Below are positions 31,450 to 43,209 of a DNA stretch of 64,000 nt, one piece after another. The translations under genes and the position numbers were made by a program. Source of the stretch: Peromyscus leucopus. Lineage: Eukaryota; Chordata; Mammalia; Rodentia; Cricetidae. The stretch lies in assembly GCF_004664715.2 (NCBI RefSeq), contig NC_051063.1, positions 112,454,829 to 112,518,828 of the forward strand, given 5' to 3'. Every line of letters begins with the position of its first letter. The first letter of the stretch is position 1. The notes beneath the pieces are model-generated. The model was not told where the DNA came from, ran no database searches, and saw only the letters and a list, made by a program, of their open reading frames with translations.

Positions 31450-33981
31450 CTGCAAGGACAGCACAGCACATTAAAGAAGGGTCAAGCATCAGAGAGCAGC
31501 CAGAAGGGAAAGGACACACCCATGCAAAGCTACTGCAAATGGGAGCAAAGGGCCAGTGAAAGGCTGCGGAAGAATCGCACTGAGAGAATCCAGAAGACAA
31601 AGATGAAAACTTTATTGCCACTCTGCATAATACTGCTGTTTCTTCCTTTCAGCAAATAAGAAAAATACCTTTAATTATCAAACAGCAAACAATGGCAACC
31701 CAGGTGACGCTCTGTCTCTAAGTGACATATCCATAGAGTTCTGATTTTCCAGAAGTTGTGAAGGACAGTGTGTGTCCACTGGTGTGTAGGCGATTCTCAG
31801 TATCTATTTTAGCCCTTAGTTATTTTGATTTCAACTGATCCCTGGAGTCTTTTTGATTTTCCATTTAAATATTTTGCAAGCAAATCCTCAGCTGTAAGAG
31901 GGATTTCTGAAGCTCTTTCCTGCTTTAGTGAGTAGAAAATATGGGAGGAAGCAATGAATCCCTGAGAAACATTTCATGACTTAGTTTTTTATTCTATGAT
32001 TCTTTCTTGAATAGATATTAAATTCTGGGAGAACAGAGCAGGCAGAACATAAATGGCCTGATACTCAGTGCAGGATCTGGCATGAATTATGTTTAATTTA
32101 TCCTGAAGGTCTTGGCTAACAGAGATGTGTGTGTTGTTCAGTTGATGAATTGATCATATATAACTTATCAACTTCTTCACGTCACTGTACTAGAATGATA
32201 TATATGTGACTACTTGGCTTTCAGCTGTTTGACGATACTTAAGAAAGAGGAAAAGAAGATACATTATTCTCTAATAGCAAAAACTAAAATAGTGCTTTAA
32301 AATGCTTGAACATACACTTTTTTTTTTGCCTGCTGAGGGGACTGATTCTATAACATAAAACTAAAGAAAACCAAAGCAAATGCTGACTTCAAACCATTCC
32401 TCTCTGTGTGGCTTTATGGCCAGAGCTGTGCTGTTAATCTGGGAATACATTTAACAAGTCCAAGACTCATGGGGGAGGGGGTGGATGAAGCCAGGAGAAT
32501 CTGCTTACTATCACTGAACAGATAGCGAAGATGCATACGCACACTTCAGGGCACCTTTGTGGATGTTCTTATCTTTCCTACTTTGAAACAGTGATGTAGG
32601 GAGAACTGGATTTTTTCTCATTAATTAAATCTGTTCAGTTTTTAGAGAGTAAGCAAACATCTGGATATTCTGGATTCAACAGAGCATTCCATACTTTTTA
32701 ATGATGCTTACTATTAGTGATATGCTAAAACAGTCACTTTTCCTCTCCAAATTGAAAGCGTATAAATTCCCCCAGGTGGTATTTAATGCCATCCAGGTGA
32801 TGCTAAAATCAGTGGGTAAATTTCATACCATACTCTATATAATCTTTCAAAGATAAAGTTTTCATCTTTAAGAAGAGCAGCACTTGACCAGATTTTGTTT
32901 TCTCCAGCTACATGTCTAAAACAGGCCACTGAGAGTCAAAACTTGAACCCTGAAAGGCAGGCATCACCACACGCACAGGCTTATTTAAACAGCCCTGGAA
33001 TGTGAAATCCAACTCAATGGTATTTTGCTTTATAAAATGAAATGGACAACTAAAAATATCTCCTGTAGCTATTACATTAAAACATACAAAACAAAATTGA
33101 ATATGTGATACATTTGCAAAAGATACAAGATTCTGTTCTTATTTCCTTGGTGCTTCTAGAGTGGAATTAGGATTAAAGAAAGCAAAAATCATAGCATAGG
33201 CTTTTGAGACATAGATACTTGTTTTTAATTGCTAAGTGCAACGAGACATAGACCGAAGACACGAATAAGTAGAAAATGTAAAGGTCTAATATATCTTCTT
33301 TTTCATTCTGCACTACAAGATGAAGCCCTGACAACATAATGCAGCTGGTAACTCAGATATCTAAAACTATCATACAAATGGTTCAAGCAGGACCACTGCA
33401 AGTAAGAAAAAAAAAAAATCAGTCAAAGTTAATAACAAAGAATTAAGGCTCAGATAGCTTAATATTTACTTTTTGAGAATGCAGGTTGCTTTTGACTACA
33501 AAACAGCTCCTTTATTAACAGCAAAGTATAGCTCAATCATAGAATTGGGCAAGGTCATTATATCTTTCCATGTTGAAAAGGCAGAAGGAAGAACATAAAG
33601 AATGTTTCTACTTTGCCATTCTAGAACACTTCGCTCACCCTTTCTTAGACATGGTCTTTTGCTCTCTGAGAGGAAGTTGGTGACTGAGCAAATGATGCCC
33701 TGACGGGCATCAGGACCATGTTGGCCATTGTCACACGGCCAGAAAGGGGGAGGTGTTGCCCACAGCAGGAGTTAGACTGCCTGACACACTTCGCTTTTAA
33801 ATGCTGACATGCAGAACAAAATGACCGAAACTTATTTTGTAGGAGCATTCACAGCTAGGTAACAAATCAAACTCGTATCGTGTGCATGCTAGGAATGAAA
33901 GGCCCTCAGGAAAAGGAACAAAAGCCAAACTCAAAAGGAAAGGAAAAGAAAAGTTAACAGTGACCATTCCTGGAAACTTAC
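31450..33981 (-). other. Intron between alternative exons B and C
   Basis: This 2.5-kb interval has no recognisable SINE or LINE. The lack of repeats around regulated exons fits sequence constraint but does not prove it. Confidence 0.7.
31521..31526 (-). promoter_or_regulatory. RBFOX-type UGCAUG upstream of exon C
   Basis: Plus-strand CATGCA reads TGCATG on the transcript strand, 72 nt upstream of exon C. RBFOX proteins bind this hexamer near neuronal exons, and upstream sites usually favour skipping. A single hexamer is weak evidence. Confidence 0.3.
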
Positions 33982-34027
33982 TCAGAGTCTTTGTTCCATA
34001 ACCGTCGTCACCTAATCCGGGGATGTC
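33982..34027 (-). CDS. Dlg2: Dlg2 alternative hook exon B (DIPGLGDDGYGTKTL; I3-like)
   Basis: This 46-bp minus-strand exon has acceptor TTCCATGCAG|GACATCCCC and donor CTCTGA|GTAAGT. Entered in phase 0 it encodes DIPGLGDDGYGTKTL and leaves an A that joins GA of exon 23144-23194 to give Arg (TKTL-RGQEDL). This matches the short hook variant that I remember for rat chapsyn-110. It sits where DLG1 has the I3 insert (EIPDDMGSKGLK), reported to bind protein 4.1 in DLG1. Whether the DLG2 version does so is inference. Joined after exon A it would be read out of frame and hit TGA after six codons, so A and B behave as alternatives. Confidence 0.94.
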
Positions 34028-34821
34028 CTGCATGGAAGTCCCCAGAGAGAGCAATGAGAGAGGAAGAACAGCCGCGGAAGAGGAAGGTAGAAGTCAGTGG
34101 AGTTGAAATGGATACTACCATGACAGACCGTGTTGCCCAAGCAATCTGGATCCCACTCTCTTTCCTTTTGAACGAACTTTCATCCCAAGTTCCCTGAGCT
34201 GAGTTATAAAAGGAAAATTTTGATTTGTAAATCTACTCAAAAGATTGAAGCCAGAGATTGTGGGGGGAAAAGAAAGCATCAGTGAATGTAATTTTTTTCA
34301 CTGTCAAAGAACATCCCCACTCTAAATTTCATAATGAATTCTTTATCCACCACTACAAGCTTCCTTCTCAGCATATATTTAATGGCTTCCTGGAGGGTAA
34401 GAGTGAACAAATGCCCCAATACTCAATAAAAGTCAACGAATTACTTCTAATAAGTTGGCATCCAAGACAAAATACATACGTGGCAATGTAATCCAATATG
34501 TCTGAGCAGAAGGGAAATTTTTCTCAAGCCTTAGGGAGTTGCATGATCAAACCAGACCTATTCCTGGTCACAGAGAAATGCTGGTTGGACTTGAAGTCCC
34601 AGTTTTGTCAAGGCCCTTTCTAGTGCTTTCTGCACAGCACAGCCCCAGGAAGGGAAGGATCCAGACTGCAGTCAAACACTGGTCACAGTAGTAAAACCTG
34701 CCCTGCCTGCCTGCCATGTTGTTTGCCTAGGTGTGTGGCGTGGGCCAGCCTGTCATGAGTGTTGCCTGTGAAGATTTTTTTTCTTGTGTTGCAGGTGACA
34801 TTATCTTCAGAATCTACTTAC
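34028..34821 (-). other. Intron between alternative exons A and B
   Basis: This short 794-bp interval has no recognised repeat. The stretch just before exon B on the transcript is pyrimidine-rich, as expected for an acceptor. Confidence 0.75.
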
Positions 34822-34921
34822 GTTCAGGATCACTGGTTTCCTGCTCACTCTGCTCCTTGTTCTTGTAGAATGGGAATTTTCGTGAAAAGATGAAGCTCTT
34901 TTTACGCTTGTCATTGAATGA
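34822..34921 (-). CDS. Dlg2: Dlg2 alternative hook exon A (SFNDKRKKSFIFSRKFPFYK...; I2-like)
   Basis: This minus-strand exon has acceptor CTTCACAG|TCATTCAATG and donor CCTGAAC|GTAAGT. Entered in phase 0, its 100 bases give 33 codons (SFNDKRKKSFIFSRKFPFYK then NKEQSEQETSDPE) and a final C, which completes Arg with GA of exon 23144-23194 or Gln with AA of exon C. It corresponds to the long basic hook insert of DLG1 (I2 type). The first half is strongly basic (KRKK, SRKFPFYK) and the second half acidic. In the MAGUK family this hook region contacts calmodulin and regulates SH3-GK packing; that is family knowledge, not visible here. It is the most upstream Dlg2 exon recognised in the window. Confidence 0.97.
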
Positions 34922-37900
34922 CTGTGAAGGAGAAAAGGCATGGGGCAAAAACAGGGGACGTCTAATTGTTGTCACACTCATGCTGACACAACAACTAGTT
35001 TGTAAAAGCACAGAGAGCTGTAGTGACGCAAGGGGACACTCAACAGAGGCGCTGGAGGGTTCGAAAGGCAGACTTGACTTTCAAGGAGTGCCAACTCTTG
35101 ATAATGGCGCCTTGGGAAAATGGTTTTACAGTCAGAACACTCCTTGCACATAAATGGTGACCGGGGATGTCTTAAGGCGGAAGATCCAAACCCATCCTGG
35201 TAACTGAATCTCTTCAAAATTCTGAATCTTCATTTACAAATCAACATACTTTTCCAGTGTTAAGATCACACTAGGCAATATCCACATAAAATGCTATATA
35301 ATTCTCACTTTATCACTGTTAGGCATAAAATGGCTGACTATTAAAAAATAGGTTTTCCCCTCATTGTCTAGCTGTCTTAAAATTGAATTTGTATTAGTTC
35401 AGCTTGGGTTTAATTAAAACTGCACAAGGAAGCAAGTGGATTTATGATATGTGATAAATATAGTGTAAAATTTTATTCAAAAGATAATTTTGCCTCACAT
35501 CCTTATTATGGACTACCTCAAGAAGCACAGAGAGGTTGAGTCCAATGCCAGTATCATAGTTTTTGTTGGTGACAGCCAGCAAGCAGCCAACCAGACGCTT
35601 CTAATACGGTACTTACTTAGTAATCACCCAAGCATAGGAGAAATCATAGTCACTCATCTACATTTTGGTAAAGGGAAAAAATTAGGATGAATATCTTCAA
35701 AGTACAAGCCATCTATTAGTTTAAATGAGACTGGATTAAAAATAAAATATTGTATAGTACAGTTATTAAAACGCAATCACTCCAGTGATCAGGCCATGCT
35801 TGTTCAGTAGATTTTTTTTTAAAGAAAACTCAATTTATCGCATGGTAGCTGTTGTTACACAAATGCTTTGTGGGTTGTTCTTTGTGAAATGGGACCATTC
35901 AAATCTTATTAATTTCATATTTTATAATGTTTCAAAAATGTCTCGCCAGCCTGGTTATCATCCACACTTGACTGATTTGAATCTTTTAGCTGCTTAACAC
36001 CACTAGAAAACATCTCCCGGGAACAGGGTTTCTTACTTGCACAGGTTTTAAATTGAATGGCCAATGACATAGTGAAAAGGGATTAGCATTGGCCACTGGC
36101 AGGAAGACATGTGGAGCCAGCAAGGTTACAGCTTGGAAGAAATGAGTACTTGTTGGTTGAGAGATGAGCATTTTGTCCCATTCATGGGACTTAGTCATGT
36201 GCCCATATTAATTAGAAGCTTGACAAAAAATTGGTGCAAATAAGGTATTGGTTTTTGTACTCTTGTGCTCCTCTATTAAATTAGTACTGATCATGTTCAT
36301 TCAGGAAACACTGAAGTACTGAAACATCTTTCACTAAAGTCAGAGGAGCTAAATTTTATGCCAGATCAGGAGCAATTTTGTATCTCATATTAAAGCACTA
36401 CTTTCTTGGAACTTAAGTCTGCAGACAGCACCTGTGTTTAGTAGAGTTTTTATCATAACTTGTAATTGAGAACTGGCAGCCATAGACAAGGCTGGGAAGT
36501 GCCCCCATATTTTCCTTAAAGGAACATTACATATTCTTGCATCACTCCAGTGTCATGCCACTTTTACATTTCAAGCATATTTAAACTCCAGTAACTGAAA
36601 GTAAAAGAAAAAATATCATGTAAGATTAATGGCATGTGATATTGCAGAGGGTGTTAGACACTAGTCATTAACATTACAGATGACTTTTCATGCAAAACAA
36701 TTATGAAATCTCATGCAAATACAAAATTATGCCAAGAGGATTTGGAAAGCTGGGGGTGTAAACACACAAACACACACAGATGGATAATGCAGAGGCTTCT
36801 AGGACCCCAAGTGGTATTGCATGCAAACCACCTCATTTACATTGTCTCACGGGGGAAAAAAAAATGAAAAGGTGTTGTATTTGATTAATTCTTTCATGTT
36901 TCAAAGCAAGGAATGTAATGTGTTAACATTTCCCAAGTATGAAAATGTTGTGTATCATGAGTTCTCTGATCGGACATAATAATACTGAACAGCACACCTT
37001 TTAAAAGGACAGAAAATACATGATATCCCAGAAGTAAAATTATATAACAGTATTATGAATAAATGCACTTCGATTCCTTCCTGTGTAACATGGAAGGCAC
37101 TGGACCCTTTCATGGTCACACTTTCTTATATGTATGAATGCAAAATCAAATCACCCATTTCAGTTCACACAGATTTCAATGTTTTGCAGGTAAGGTCTTA
37201 CTGAATTAACAGTAACGTTAGTTAATGTTAACATTTTGACTTATAAAGGATTACATGTGGTTTATAAGGCTAGACATGTACAGTACCATTAATATATGCT
37301 TTATTACCACTGTAATTTTTCCTTTTAATACTGAAGAGAAAATTCTGCTACATGAGTGCTGGGTGAACAGAATAAATTTAGCATTTTTGCTATTTATGTA
37401 ACACATGGCTCTAAAGTAAAGGCTAGTTTACAGATCTCGTCTTAATTGTGCCTGCTCAGTGCTGTTTTGTCTACATTACAGCATCTTCAATCCCCATGTG
37501 TTGCCTTCAAGGAGAAAATTTTTTTGAATAGAGATTTTGAAAACACCAATCAAATGTGGCCTGCAGTAAGTTGGCATAGGAAAGAATTCTACTTTAGAAT
37601 TTGACCAAGCAAAAATTTGTATTTATTGAGCATTGAATTACCAAATTTAGTTCTAAGGCACCACATCTGTGATCTACAGGCTAGCTTCGTGAAGCCTGCC
37701 TCATCACTATTCCTATATGTATCCAGGGTTGCTCAAATGGTGAGCTGGGAAGTCAGGAATTGAATTGGTTGCAAATGTTACTGTTCTATGAGTACAAATT
37801 TCTGAAAGTCAGGCCTCCTTCAAGTTTATATTTAAAATTACAAGCAATTGACTATTGTAAGTCACACCACATATTCTGTCATTCCTGGACAGTAATGGCT

Positions 37901-38977
37901 GGTGGTTACTTAGGCCACAACATGTTATTGGATTCATTAGTATCTCTTTAGGTTATTTTGCTATATCTTTCTGTCTTAGCTAACAATTCATGCAGTTGAG
38001 GGCTCAAAGCCACTCTTGTTCTTACAATATTGTAAAAAATGAAAGGAATTTTAATAAGACACTTTAGACACAGCAATCTAAAAAATTTGCATATAAGTGG
38101 CTAGTTAATAGAGAAGTGAAAAAGAGGTGTATACAGTGTAGATAATGTGGTATGGCGAGTAGGAAGTGACAGTTGATGGGTATGGACTTATTTCATAGTA
38201 GATAGAGATGAGAATGTGGTGATGGTTACATTGCCTATGAATATACTAGGAAACATGGAGTTGTGTAGGTCATGTAACTAATGTAAATTATATCTCAAGA
38301 ACACCATTTAAAAGAGGAATCCTTGTACAGCCCCATACCATGGGTTGAAAGGAAACAATCACATCAGGTTTCTCATTCAACTTGGTGTAAATATGTTATA
38401 TCTTTAATTGGATGCTCTCCAACTCTTGTAGTCTATCATATATATGTCTCATATATATGTATATATCTGCATGTAGAAATCTATATATGTTTCTGTTGAT
38501 CTGATTCTGTCCTATCTCAGTTAAGTGAATACCTTTCATGTTGTGACAGACATTATAACACTCATGTCGGGAGTCAGCATCTCATCAGTGGGACTCAGAA
38601 GCCTCATGATTGGCAGGTCAAATAGTATGAAACTTCCTGGATCAGCCCCACCATAGACTGCTTTGGTAATCTTGTGTAAGATAAAATGCATTATTCATAA
38701 GGAAGAAAGCAAAAAGCTCAAATCCCCTCTTCTCTACTTAAATCCCATGTTCTTGAAGACAAATGTCATGTGTTTACCCTTCATATCCAGAAAACCCTAG
38801 AACTAGGGGCCTATTTCTGTTGTTGTTGTATTTTTTTAATCTGCTAATTCCTCAGCTTCTATAGCTCCATAATGTCACCTTTGTAGATAATGGTGTTTTC
38901 TGGTGGAATTTAAACTTGTACTTGGCTCAAACATGCTTTTTTCTGCAGCTCCTCTTATTTTGATAAATATTTATTTC
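34922..38977 (-). other. Dlg2 intron upstream of exon A, first 4 kb
   Basis: No SH3-domain exon (the WWQARR or KFNAKPGVIDSKG segments expected upstream) was found here or elsewhere to 64000. A 66-codon plus-strand open frame at 35490-35690 is unrecognised. Confidence 0.6.
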
Positions 38978-39100
38978 TGGGGGAGCAGTGGATCCAGGAG
39001 GGAGGGAAGGTGGTGGGTGGGCACTGGGAAGAGTGGAGGAAGGGGAAGCTGTGGTCAGGATATATTTATTGTATGAAAGAAGAATAAATTTAAAAAATTA
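38978..39100 (+). repeat. L1 3'-end fragment with G-rich tract
   Basis: GGGGGAGCAGTGGATCCAGG, the GGGAGGGAAGG purine run, GCTGTGGTCAGGATATATTT and an A-rich end resemble the G-rich polypurine 3'UTR end of rodent L1 elements. Only the last 120 bp is recognisable. Confidence 0.6.
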
Positions 39101-41922
39101 CTTGTTTCCTCATAGTTGTGTTCATCTGGAAAAGCTGTTTAGGTATCACTTTGTTTTATCCAGATAGGTCATTTTCATGCAGAAACAGAATTGTAAAATA
39201 AAATGTATTAAAGAATAAGCAATAATATGATCAAGATCAGTTGTTGGATCTCAGATTAAGACTTGGGAGCATAAAAAAGTATCCATTCTGAAGTCCTGAG
39301 CCTCCTGACAGAGAACAAAACCTCACTGAAAAGAAGCCCTCCTAAGTTCTACTAAAACAAAGCTTCAGATGAACCTATGTTCAAACCTACAGCTTTCATG
39401 ATCAGTTGACAAATACAATTGGATTTTCCATGTTTCTTTGATTTCTTTGTAAAGATACAACAATCAAAATCTGAAGTTTGGAAAACTCTGTAGGACAAAT
39501 TACTTGGAATATAGCCTAAGTACATCTAAAGGAAGAACAGTTAAGGGAACATTGATATTTTCTTGGCAGGCTAATGTGATACAAGCATAACAATACTGAA
39601 ACCATTTGCTGTAGGACCGAACAAATGAATAAATGCAGGCATGCTGGGAACAAGAGTTGTTATGGTCAAAAAGAGGATAGTTGAAAGGAAAGGAAGAATC
39701 TTTAAAAAATTTAATTTCTTCTCTAAAGAAGCCCTGGGTGTGATGATAGCCTTGTAGCTGGAAGCATATCTAGCATCCACCCTGCAAAATGGGAATTAAT
39801 GTTGTTTGGCTGGAAGCAATATTTGAGCAAAACCTACATTAATTGTGATGTGTGTAAAGAACATCAAAGCCAAACCCACATAATATGAACAATGGGCACA
39901 ATGAATCTGAGAAGAAATGTGTGATGCCATTGAGGCTATAAAAAGACTTAACCAAACAGGGTAAATGAAAAGCTTTTCTTTATAGGAGAATCCAGGGAGA
40001 ATGATAAAGCCAGGAATCACTATTCTCTAACTACCACCATAAGAGAAAATTCATTCAAGAGTCATCAGTATTTGCAAGTCCATGAGAAAACAGGATATTC
40101 ATCTCTTCACATATTCAATTACAAGAGTAGCAAGAAATAGCTGTATGGTGGAGCAATCTGTCAATGTCAACTGTGGGGCAGACAAACTGACTGGATGTGT
40201 TTCCTGAATGCAAGGCCTGAAAAGTATTTGAAGCCATGCGGAATTCCTGCTCCAAAGGCAACAGTTCACACTGATGGTGAAGAAATGGGCATTTCCTAAC
40301 TAAAATGCATCCTCTTTAGATGTCAATGTCATGACAACATAAAAAGCTAAGCAATTGTCCCAGAAGTGGGACAAGCAAAACCAAGTGTGGGGTGCTGGAT
40401 CAGGAAGGCACACAATGCATAGTTTCTACAACTTCCTGTCAACATAGTTCAGGGGATTGTAGATGGGTGTGTAATTTTTGAGTAAAAGGGATCTATAATT
40501 CTCTTCCTGCTTTTATAATGCTTAAAATTTTTCATGAGGTGGCTTTAAAAAGATAAATCATGAAATATGTATATAGATGTTACTAGTTGACTGGGGTGTG
40601 TGTGTGTGTGTGGGGGGGGTGATTCTCCCTATAGCTTTTCTTTTCTTTTCTTTTTTTTTTTAGACTCAAAGCAGTAACAGGAAGTAAAGCAGATAAGGAA
40701 AGGAAGAATGAAAGCCAGTCCCCTGTGTGTGCTGGGGTCCAGTGGAGGAAACAAAGAGGGTTCATTATTCAAAAAATGTGGCAGCTGATATTTCCTGACC
40801 TGAAAGGACAAAGTTCCTAGCATTCTTTGCTTAAGAAAGAATCAAAATCACGGGACCCATCATTCTACAAATGGCTGTGAAAAATAGCATCCTAAATGAG
40901 TCCCTCACTCCCCTTTTCTACTTACATTATTTCTGGGTCTGGTATGGTCATGCTATGTAAAAATGCATTACTTAGGGCAGTAGCCTAGAGAGCAAGCCTA
41001 GAGTAGTATAGCAAAGGGCTGGCTGAAGCATATGCGGACTTCAAGCTACTCTGGTGTATAGTAAGTAGGAAGGATAGCTATTCTGAGGCCCAAGTCATCT
41101 ACATCAGGGATATCATCAATTCTTCCCAAAGAAATTTAAAATTGTTCACCATCCTCCTATATTTTTATCAAGCTACCTCTACCCTCATAGCAAAATCCAC
41201 CAATTGCTTTCCTTTGAATACACAAAAAAATCATATGTTAAATTTTGATGATTTTCCCTATTCTAGACATGAGGAAGCTATGTCCTGTGGGCCAATTTGA
41301 CCCACTATGTGATTTTGTAAAATGGAGTTTTTATCGGTGCACAATAATGTTCACTAACACTAGAGGGACCAAGATAAATTCTAAAATATTGATATCTAGT
41401 TTTTTACAGAAAACAAACAAGCAAAAATCTAATGATCTAAATCGCTCTATTTAGAGTCATCAATGACCTCTAGGAAGTTCAGTTCAGAATTGTTTTACTT
41501 TTTGAATTTCAATCTACCTACTAGACATGACTCATCCCATTTCTTTTCCCCAAGACACTTGATGGGTGGTACACATCTGTATCTTCATTGCCTTATTCCT
41601 AATGAAACTATTTCTTCTTAGTCTCTCTCTCTCTCTCTCTTTTTTTTGAGCTCAAAACTTCCTAATTCTTTACTAGCTCTTTCTTACCCTTTCATTCATT
41701 TGGAAGAGACATAGGATCAATTCTTGACCTTTTCTTTTTTCCTCTTTTACCCCTCTTATTCCCTCCACACATATGTTCCATAAACCATTTATCAATGGTT
41801 GATTATATCTAAATTTAACTCCAGCCACATTTCTTCAATAAAATCCAGGTTCATATACACGTGCCTGTCTACCACCTCTATTGTCTCATCAACAGCCCTC
41901 AAACCTCATAATCATTTCTTCC
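39101..41922. other. Intronic stretch with one unexplained hydrophobic reading frame
   Basis: The stretch is mostly unrecognised. A minus-strand frame at 39571-40020, broken by one stop, is hydrophobic (see findings). A GT/G run lies at 40596-40618 and a short TC run at 41624-41640. Confidence 0.45.
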
Positions 41923-42100
41923 TGTTGTGGAATATTATTTTAAGATGTGTTACATTTGTTTATGCTGTGGAACATTTGTCTTAATGATGAAAAGATGTGT
42001 TGCATTCTTTTATGTTGCATTTGTTTAACTTCATGAAGTGTGTTACTTTACCCCTCTAAAACATCTGACTGGTTTAATAAAGAGCTAAATGGCCTTCTAA
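41923..42100 (+). repeat. ERV LTR fragment (truncated)
   Basis: It begins TGTTGTGGAATATTATTTTA and contains GCTGTGGAACATTTG, TGTTGCATTCTTTTATGTTG and CTGGTTTAATAAAGAGCT with an AATAAA. I recognise this as a dispersed rodent LTR-type sequence that usually continues further. Here it breaks off after AGCTAAATGGCC. The family name is uncertain. Confidence 0.65.
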
Positions 42101-42721
42101 AGAACTTCACAGTAAACTCCAGATGCATCTAGATAACAACCAATCTAGCCACTAGGAAGTCCCATAATCCTCATGGGCTTGCAGCCTACTTAGATATATA
42201 TTCTGAACTCTCTTCAATGTTCTTGTTCTGGAAGCATATCTCTTGGCATCTGCCAGGCAATACTCTGGGTTCTGTAGCTAGGATCCATCTTAAGTGAGCT
42301 ACTTTATGAGTTTGAACTGTCTAGGGGCCAGAAAACTCAGTGTAGTGTCATCTATGGGACTCTACAGACATTTCATTGTTCACTGGTTTGGAGATAGCTA
42401 ATCTACAAACACAAACTGGTCCATAAGAGTGGCCTAAGCTTGCTCCCTGTCCTGCACTGTGAGAAATGGAGGGCTCATGAAACAGGCAATGATAACTATA
42501 GTGTTCCTTCATCCCCATCAATCATGGAGTACTGCTCTAGGGTGAGACGTGTTGGAAAACACGGGGACGTCTATATTCAGCTCTGAACCACATGAGTCCA
42601 TACATGGCTATCAATACCAGTCTTTAAAAAAATGAAAAGGCCACAGTGAAACCCATAATCTTGTGCAGTGAATCTATGCTAATTAAGTATTTTTCTCTTT
42701 AATTTTATTTATTTACTTATG

Positions 42722-42855
42722 TTTTTTTGAGGCAGGGTTTTTTCTGTGTAGTTCTGGCTGTCTTGGAACTCCCTCTGTAGACCAGGCTGGCCTCAATTTC
42801 ACAGCCTCTGCCTCCCAAGTGCTGAGATTAAAGGTGTGAACCACCATCACCCGGC
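42722..42855 (-). repeat. B1 SINE
   Basis: Antisense B1: TTTTTTTGAGGCAGGGTTTT, CTTGGAACTCCCTCTGTAG and GTGCTGAGATTAAAGGTGTG. A second, older B1-like scrap follows at about 42890-42985. Confidence 0.9.
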
Positions 42856-43009
42856 AGTATTTTTTCTTTTTTCTTTTTTAAATGTGAAAATATTTAAATG
42901 ATGTAGCTTAGACTGGCCTTGAACTTGTGATCCTCCTGCCTCCACCTCTTTAGCATATACTACTGGCTTGTGCCATCATAACAGCCTAACTATGTGTAAC
43001 GATTTATTT

Positions 43010-43206
43010 CTAAAATGTATGTGTTTCTGTGTCTCTGTGAGTATATGTCATGTGTGTAGTTGCCTACAGAGATCAGAAGAGGGCACCGGAGAATTTGATG
43101 CTAGAGTCATAGGCAGTTGTGAGCTGCTTAGTATGGGTGCTGGGAACTGAACTCTGGTCCTCTGGAAGAACAATAACGCTCTTAACTACTGAGACATCTC
43201 TCCAGT
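43010..43206 (-). repeat. B2/B3-family SINE
   Basis: Antisense element with GATCAGAAGAGGGCACCGGA, GTGCTGGGAACTGAACTCTG and CTACTGAGACATCTCTCCAG. Confidence 0.92.
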
Positions 43207-43209
43207 GTC

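Noticed and set aside
31205..31621. 138-codon minus-strand open frame containing exon C
   Set aside because: Only the 42-bp part with splice sites matches DLG2. The rest is intronic read-through, including the pyrimidine tract.
35490..35690. Plus-strand 66-codon frame with a protein-like look (SIIVFVGDSQQAANQ)
   Set aside because: No family is recognised, it lies antisense in the Dlg2 intron, and no splice-site or retrocopy features support it.
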